Shown here: piece by piece, positions 60,057 to 64,000 of the stretch
Numbering within the stretch: the stretch's first letter is position 1
How the letters are laid out: each line of letters starts with the position of its first letter
Assembly (NCBI RefSeq): GCF_010537335.1
Contig: NZ_AP019711.1
Location: 1,054,001-1,118,000, forward strand
Length of the DNA stretch: 64,000 bases
Source of the DNA: Amedibacterium intestinale
GTDB taxonomy: Bacteria > Bacillota_I > Bacilli_A > Erysipelotrichales > Erysipelotrichaceae
Direction of reading: 5' to 3'
Made by a program: the position numbers and the translations under genes
Notes under the pieces: model-generated
What the model was told of the DNA's origin: nothing
Seen by the model: the letters and a program-made list of their open reading frames with translations, nothing else
Database searches by the model: none

Positions 60057-62622
60057 ATTCTTTCGCAAACCATTTGCTTGCTTCATTAATAACAATTACA
60101 CTCATACTTAATCCAAAAACGATTCCCCATTCCATAAGATTTAACGATACTGTTTTTAACAGCATATGAAAAATGGGAATTTCACAAACCGCAATCTGCA
60201 GGATACAGCCAAACAAAACCGTTAAAATCAGCCATTTATTGTTTAAAACCCCTACTTTAAATATAGAATGTGTACGACTTCTTAAATTTAAAGAATGAAA
60301 CAGCTGTGATAAAGATAATACCATAAATGCCATCGTTTGTGCTTTCGCTCCACTGCTTTGTAATCCATACCGAAAGGCTACCAGCGTAATCGTACCTATA
60401 AACATACCGTTTAATACAGTAAATATCCATCCCCCATGGGCAAACAAACTCTCTTTCGCATCTCTAGGCTTTTCTTTCATAAGATAAGCATCTTTAGGAT
60501 CTACCCCCAGCGCCAAAGCTGGAAATGCATCGGTTACCATATTCACCCATAAGATTTGAATAGCACTTAAGGTGGATACAACATGAGGCATACAAATCAG
60601 TCCTAATGAAAGGGCCATAATTTCCCCTAAATTACAACTTAGCAAATACAAAATAGCTTTTTGTATATTTAAGTAAATACTTCTTCCTGCTTCGATTGCT
60701 TTTACAATGGTCGCAAAATTATCATCAGCCAGTACCATATCCCCTGCTTCTTTACACACATCACTTCCTTTTCCCATCGCAATGCCTATATCCGCCTGTT
60801 TTAATGCCGGTGCATCATTGACACCATCACCACTCATAGAAACAACTTCTCCCTGCTTTTTATATGCAGAAACAAGACGTACCTTGTGCTGTGGTGTTAC
60901 CCTTGCGAAAACACGATAATTGCTAATTTCCTCTTGAAGATCTACATCCTTTATTTTATCTAGTTCACTTCCACTTAAAACTTCTGTTTTTTCTTTCGCA
61001 ATTCCTAATTGTTTTGCGATAGCATAAGCTGTTAAGGGATGATCTCCTGTTATCATCACAACTTTAATGCCCGCATCACGACATACCTGTATTGCCTGTT
61101 TCACTTCTTTTCTAGGGGGATCGATCAATCCTGCAAAACCAATAAAACACATTCCTTCTTCTACATGGACGCATACAGGATGCTGTACAACTTTTCTTGC
61201 TAAAGCTAACACACGCTGTGCATTTTCACTAACACTTCTGCTGGCTTCTAAAATCTTTCTTTTTTCATACTCACTTAAATATACCATGCGATTATCTACG
61301 AATACATGCGTACATAAAGGAAGTACTTTTTCTAATGCCCCTTTGGTGTATGCAATATAAGTTTGTTTATGCTGATGCAAAGTAGTCATGCGTTTACGAA
61401 TCGAATCAAAAGGAATTTCATTAACACGTATATACGATAAGTCTTCATCTGCTTTATGCATTCCCTTGTCTTCACTAAATTGTAACAATGCACTTTCCGT
61501 TGCTTCTCCCAAAATTTCTTCTCCCTGTTTTCTAGCATCGTTACATAAAGCAAACCCTCGTAATAACTCTTCATTATACTGGCCTAATTTTCCATCCGCA
61601 AAACTGCTTTCCACATGCATTTTATTTTGTGTTAATGTTCCTGTTTTATCACTGCAGATAACACTTACTGAACCCAGTGTTTCTACTGCATGAAGTTTTC
61701 TTATGATTGCTTTATTTTTGCTCATAATCTGTACGCCAAGTGCTAAAACAATCGTAACAACTGCAGGCAAACCTTCTGGTATAGCAGCTACTGCTAATGA
61801 AATTGACAATAATAACATATCCAGTATATCTCTTTTCTGTAATACAGAAACAGAAAACATACTCATACAAATTACAATCGAAATGATACCAAGAACTTTG
61901 GAAAGATGTGCCAGACGTTTCTGTAAGGGTGTGCTTTCATCTTCTGTTTTTTCCAGCATCTTCGCAATTTTACCAACTTCTGTATCCATTCCACAACGAA
62001 CAACGATTCCTCTTGCTTTTCCATATGTAACAAATGTAGACATAAACACCATATTTTTTTGATCTGCTATTAAAATCTCTTTATCATATTCCTCTAAAGC
62101 ATCTTTTTCCTGAGCTTCGCTTTCTCCTGTTAAGGCACTTTCTTCTACTTTTAAACTTTTCGATGAAAACAAACGAATATCAGCTGGTATATAGCTTCCT
62201 GTTTCTAGTTCTACAACATCGCCTACAACCAATTCCTTTGAATCAATTTCCTTGATATAGCCATCACGTATGACATAGGCTTTAGGACTTGATAATTCTT
62301 TTAAAGCATCGATTGCTTTTTCTGCTTTATATTCTTGAAATAATCCAATAAGCGCATTCATAAGTATTACCGCAAGAATAATACTTGCATCTATATACTC
62401 TTTTAAAAAAGCTGATAGGAAAGCTCCAAAAATTAAAATAATAACCATAGGATCCTTGAACTGATTTACAAATAATTTCCATATACTATCCGTATGTTTT
62501 TGTAAAAGCTCGTTCTCCCCATTTTCTAACAAACGCTTCTGTGCTTCTTTTTCACTCAATCCATTTACACTATTTGTATGTAACTCCTTTTCTAACTCTC
62601 TAATTGTTTTACGATATGGCAT
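60055..62622 (-). CDS. P2A-type calcium-translocating P-type ATPase
   Basis: 855 residues with about ten membrane helices. The phosphorylation site is D325 in SDKTGTLT; TGES (165-168) is the dephosphorylation motif; PEGLP (282-286) in helix 4 is the SERCA-like ion-binding sequence; TGDHPLTA and MSGDGVNDAPALKQADIG are the hinge motifs. The N-terminal ELHTNSVNGLSEKEAQKRL is the cation-ATPase N domain. It should pump Ca2+ out of the cell. A GGAGG site is 8 nt before the ATG. Monocistronic. Confidence 0.94.
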   Translation of the reverse strand: MPYRKTIRELEKELHTNSVNGLSEKEAQKRLLENGENELLQKHTDSIWKLFVNQFKDPMVIILIFGAFLSAFLKEYIDASIILAVILMNALIGLFQEYKAEKAIDALKELSSPKAYVIRDGYIKEIDSKELVVGDVVELETGSYIPADIRLFSSKSLKVEESALTGESEAQEKDALEEYDKEILIADQKNMVFMSTFVTYGKARGIVVRCGMDTEVGKIAKMLEKTEDESTPLQKRLAHLSKVLGIISIVICMSMFSVSVLQKRDILDMLLLSISLAVAAIPEGLPAVVTIVLALGVQIMSKNKAIIRKLHAVETLGSVSVICSDKTGTLTQNKMHVESSFADGKLGQYNEELLRGFALCNDARKQGEEILGEATESALLQFSEDKGMHKADEDLSYIRVNEIPFDSIRKRMTTLHQHKQTYIAYTKGALEKVLPLCTHVFVDNRMVYLSEYEKRKILEASRSVSENAQRVLALARKVVQHPVCVHVEEGMCFIGFAGLIDPPRKEVKQAIQVCRDAGIKVVMITGDHPLTAYAIAKQLGIAKEKTEVLSGSELDKIKDVDLQEEISNYRVFARVTPQHKVRLVSAYKKQGEVVSMSGDGVNDAPALKQADIGIAMGKGSDVCKEAGDMVLADDNFATIVKAIEAGRSIYLNIQKAILYLLSCNLGEIMALSLGLICMPHVVSTLSAIQILWVNMVTDAFPALALGVDPKDAYLMKEKPRDAKESLFAHGGWIFTVLNGMFIGTITLVAFRYGLQSSGAKAQTMAFMVLSLSQLFHSLNLRSRTHSIFKVGVLNNKWLILTVLFGCILQIAVCEIPIFHMLLKTVSLNLMEWGIVFGLSMSVIVINEASKWFAKE

Positions 62623-62689
62623 TCATATTTCCTCCTTCACATTGTACTTTATGGAATAATGAATACCTTTATGAATCTTTCGACAAAAC

Positions 62690-62723
62690 AATATAAAAGA
62701 TACACAGCAAAGCCATGTATCTT
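62690..62723 (-). terminator. probable terminator after the post-ftsZ gene
   Basis: AAGATACA / TGTATCTT stem (62698-62723) followed by a short T-run TTTTATATTG on the minus strand. The U-tract is weak. Confidence 0.55.
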
Positions 62724-63162
62724 AATGCACTTTATATTTCTTTTTTATTTTTTGAAACTCTTCTTCTAAAAACTCTTTCAGATCTTCTATCTCAAATGCA
62801 GTATCTTCAAAAATCTCATGATTTAAAAACATATCAAGGTAAATTCTTCTACATGTTTTTGTATCTTCATCATATTCTACAACAGAACCTGAATATGGCT
62901 GCATAGATGGAAAACCTTCTACAGAAAGAAATGTGGAATGAAGTTGTCCTCGAATACCATCTATTTCAAATATAGCTGGACTAACAAGAACATTATGATG
63001 ATTTTCTATAAATTCCTGTAAATACTCTGTATGTTTATGACAGGAAGAAATGAAAATCATTTTCGTCTGCTCCTTTTGAAGCAGACTTAGAAATCTCTCT
63101 CTTACCTTATCCTGCATCGGATTTGATAAGAACATTGTATCTTCAATATAATATAATTTCAT
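62722..63162 (-). CDS. hypothetical protein immediately after ftsZ
   Basis: 146 residues, no signal peptide or membrane helix, family not recognised. The first 65 residues look alpha/beta (YYIEDTMFLSN, TKMIFISSCHKHTEYLQEFI), and the C-terminal 40 are acidic and helical (HEIFEDTAFEIEDLKEFLEEEFQKIKKK). It starts 2 nt after the ftsZ stop without its own ribosome site, so translation is probably coupled to ftsZ. The genes usually found here in Bacillota (ylmE, sepF) are missing. A division-related role is only an inference from position. Confidence 0.6.
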   Translation of the reverse strand: MKLYYIEDTMFLSNPMQDKVRERFLSLLQKEQTKMIFISSCHKHTEYLQEFIENHHNVLVSPAIFEIDGIRGQLHSTFLSVEGFPSMQPYSGSVVEYDEDTKTCRRIYLDMFLNHEIFEDTAFEIEDLKEFLEEEFQKIKKKYKVH

Positions 63163-63164
63163 TT

Positions 63165-64000
63165 TTAACGTCTAAAGAAAGAAGGAATACCTTTATCATC
63201 ATCTTCATCTTCGATATAAGTTGAGTGAACTTCCTGAGATCTGGCAGACTTAACAGGCTGTGAAAAAGAAGTCTGTGCAGATGCAATATCTTCATCTTCC
63301 GCATCAAAACCAGTTGCGATAACCGTAACGATGATGGAATCACCAAGTTTTTCGTTAATAGCAACACCAAAAATAACATCTACATCATTTCCAGCAGCTT
63401 CACGAATCAATGCCATAGCATCTTCTGCATCAAACAAAGTAATGCTTTCTCCACCTGTAATATTTACGATTGCATTACGTGCACCTGCAATTTGTACTTC
63501 CAATAAAGGAGACTGAATCGCTTTTTCAGCTGCTACACGTGCTTTATCTTCTCCTTCAGCCATACCGATACCAATTAATGCAGAACCCTGATTTTCCATA
63601 ATTGTACGAACATCCGCAAAGTCAAGGTTGATCATTGCTGGAACTGCAATTAAATCAGTAATTGTCTGAACCCCCTGACGCAATACGTTATCAGCTGCCT
63701 GGAAAGCCTCTGTCAATGGACGTCTTCCAATTACTTCAATCAGATTATTGTTAGATACAATAATCAAAGAATCAACATATTGTTTCAATTCTGCAAGTCC
63801 TGCTTCTGCAGCCTGCATACGTTTTTTACCTTCAAAAGTAAATGGCTTTGTAACGATACCTACCGTTAAAGCACCTTCTTCTTTCGCAATTTTCGCAAAC
63901 AATGGTGCAGCACCTGTACCTGTTCCTCCACCTAAACCTGTTGTTACAAATACCATATCGCTGCCTTTGATTGCTTCACGAATTTCATTTTCACTTTCCT
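63165..64000 (-). CDS. ftsZ: cell division protein FtsZ, 5' end outside window
   Basis: The tubulin-like GTPase that forms the division ring. The visible part reads leftward from the right edge ([17 protein letters not shown]), so roughly the first quarter, including the N-terminal nucleotide-binding strands, is missing. The GTP loop [12 protein letters not shown] and the T7-loop region [11 protein letters not shown] are present. The disordered linker ([16 protein letters not shown]) ends in the C-terminal peptide [10 protein letters not shown], which binds FtsA/SepF-type partners. It is followed directly by the unrecognised gene at 62722. Confidence 0.96.
   Translation of the reverse strand, partial: ESENEIREAIKGSDMVFVTTGLGGGTGTGAAPLFAKIAKEEGALTVGIVTKPFTFEGKKRMQAAEAGLAELKQYVDSLIIVSNNNLIEVIGRRPLTEAFQAADNVLRQGVQTITDLIAVPAMINLDFADVRTIMENQGSALIGIGMAEGEDKARVAAEKAIQSPLLEVQIAGARNAIVNITGGESITLFDAEDAMALIREAAGNDVDVIFGVAINEKLGDSIIVTVIATGFDAEDEDIASAQTSFSQPVKSARSQEVHSTYIEDEDDDKGIPSFFRR

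Overview
The window looks like a chromosomal segment of a low-GC Bacillota (Firmicutes), most likely a gut-associated member of the Erysipelotrichia. This is an inference from AT-rich coding, strong AGGAGG-type ribosome sites, TTGACA/TATAAT promoters, a class B sortase, a mucin-type GH101 glycosidase and Rpn nucleases with RKEG-repeat tails. I saw no rRNA, tRNA or CRISPR array. Most genes lie on the minus strand; the plus-strand genes form a few short blocks.

Layout. 1-0.95 kb: pyrB start (runs off the left edge) behind a PyrR-type attenuator. 1-6.3 kb: DnaQ-like exonuclease, small surface, peptidoglycan-binding and lipoprotein genes, and a polysaccharide deacetylase. 6.3-8.9 kb: an ISL3-type insertion element with three ORFs and long imperfect inverted flanks. 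8.9-14.9 kb: ftsW-murG-murB-ftsQ followed by an Asp23/YloU-fakA pair. 15-19.8 kb: sortase B, then a divergent sdpR-sdpI-ABC exporter-DUF3783 operon with a clear promoter and operator. 20-21.6 and 46.9-48.2 kb: two near-identical Rpn nuclease genes in direct orientation, plus a truncated third copy; they bracket about 26.6 kb of accessory genes.

That bracketed segment holds a C45 acyltransferase-like hydrolase with its own palindromic operator; a MarR-controlled heterodimeric ABC exporter; a NanE-like epimerase/glycyl radical enzyme/activase operon with a DeoR regulator and paired operators; a YolD-Y-family polymerase pair behind a large palindrome; a GntR-ABC operon; a PAP2-Glf-GT2-PAP2 operon; a MarR/SDR divergon leading into an alcohol dehydrogenase and a frameshifted aldehyde dehydrogenase; and a small bis-haem-type membrane protein.

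48.5-64 kb: a 2192-residue cell-wall GH101 endo-alpha-N-acetylgalactosaminidase, recG-rnc-Na/Ca exchanger, a radical SAM/SPASM protein, a P2A Ca2+-ATPase, and ftsZ (N-terminus beyond the right edge) followed by an unrecognised gene.

The best candidate for something undescribed is the NanE-like/glycyl radical enzyme operon at 28999-33855. The GRE has the full radical apparatus and a GCGE active-site motif but no recognisable subclass, and its NanE partner keeps the catalytic residues while changing the residues next to the catalytic lysine.
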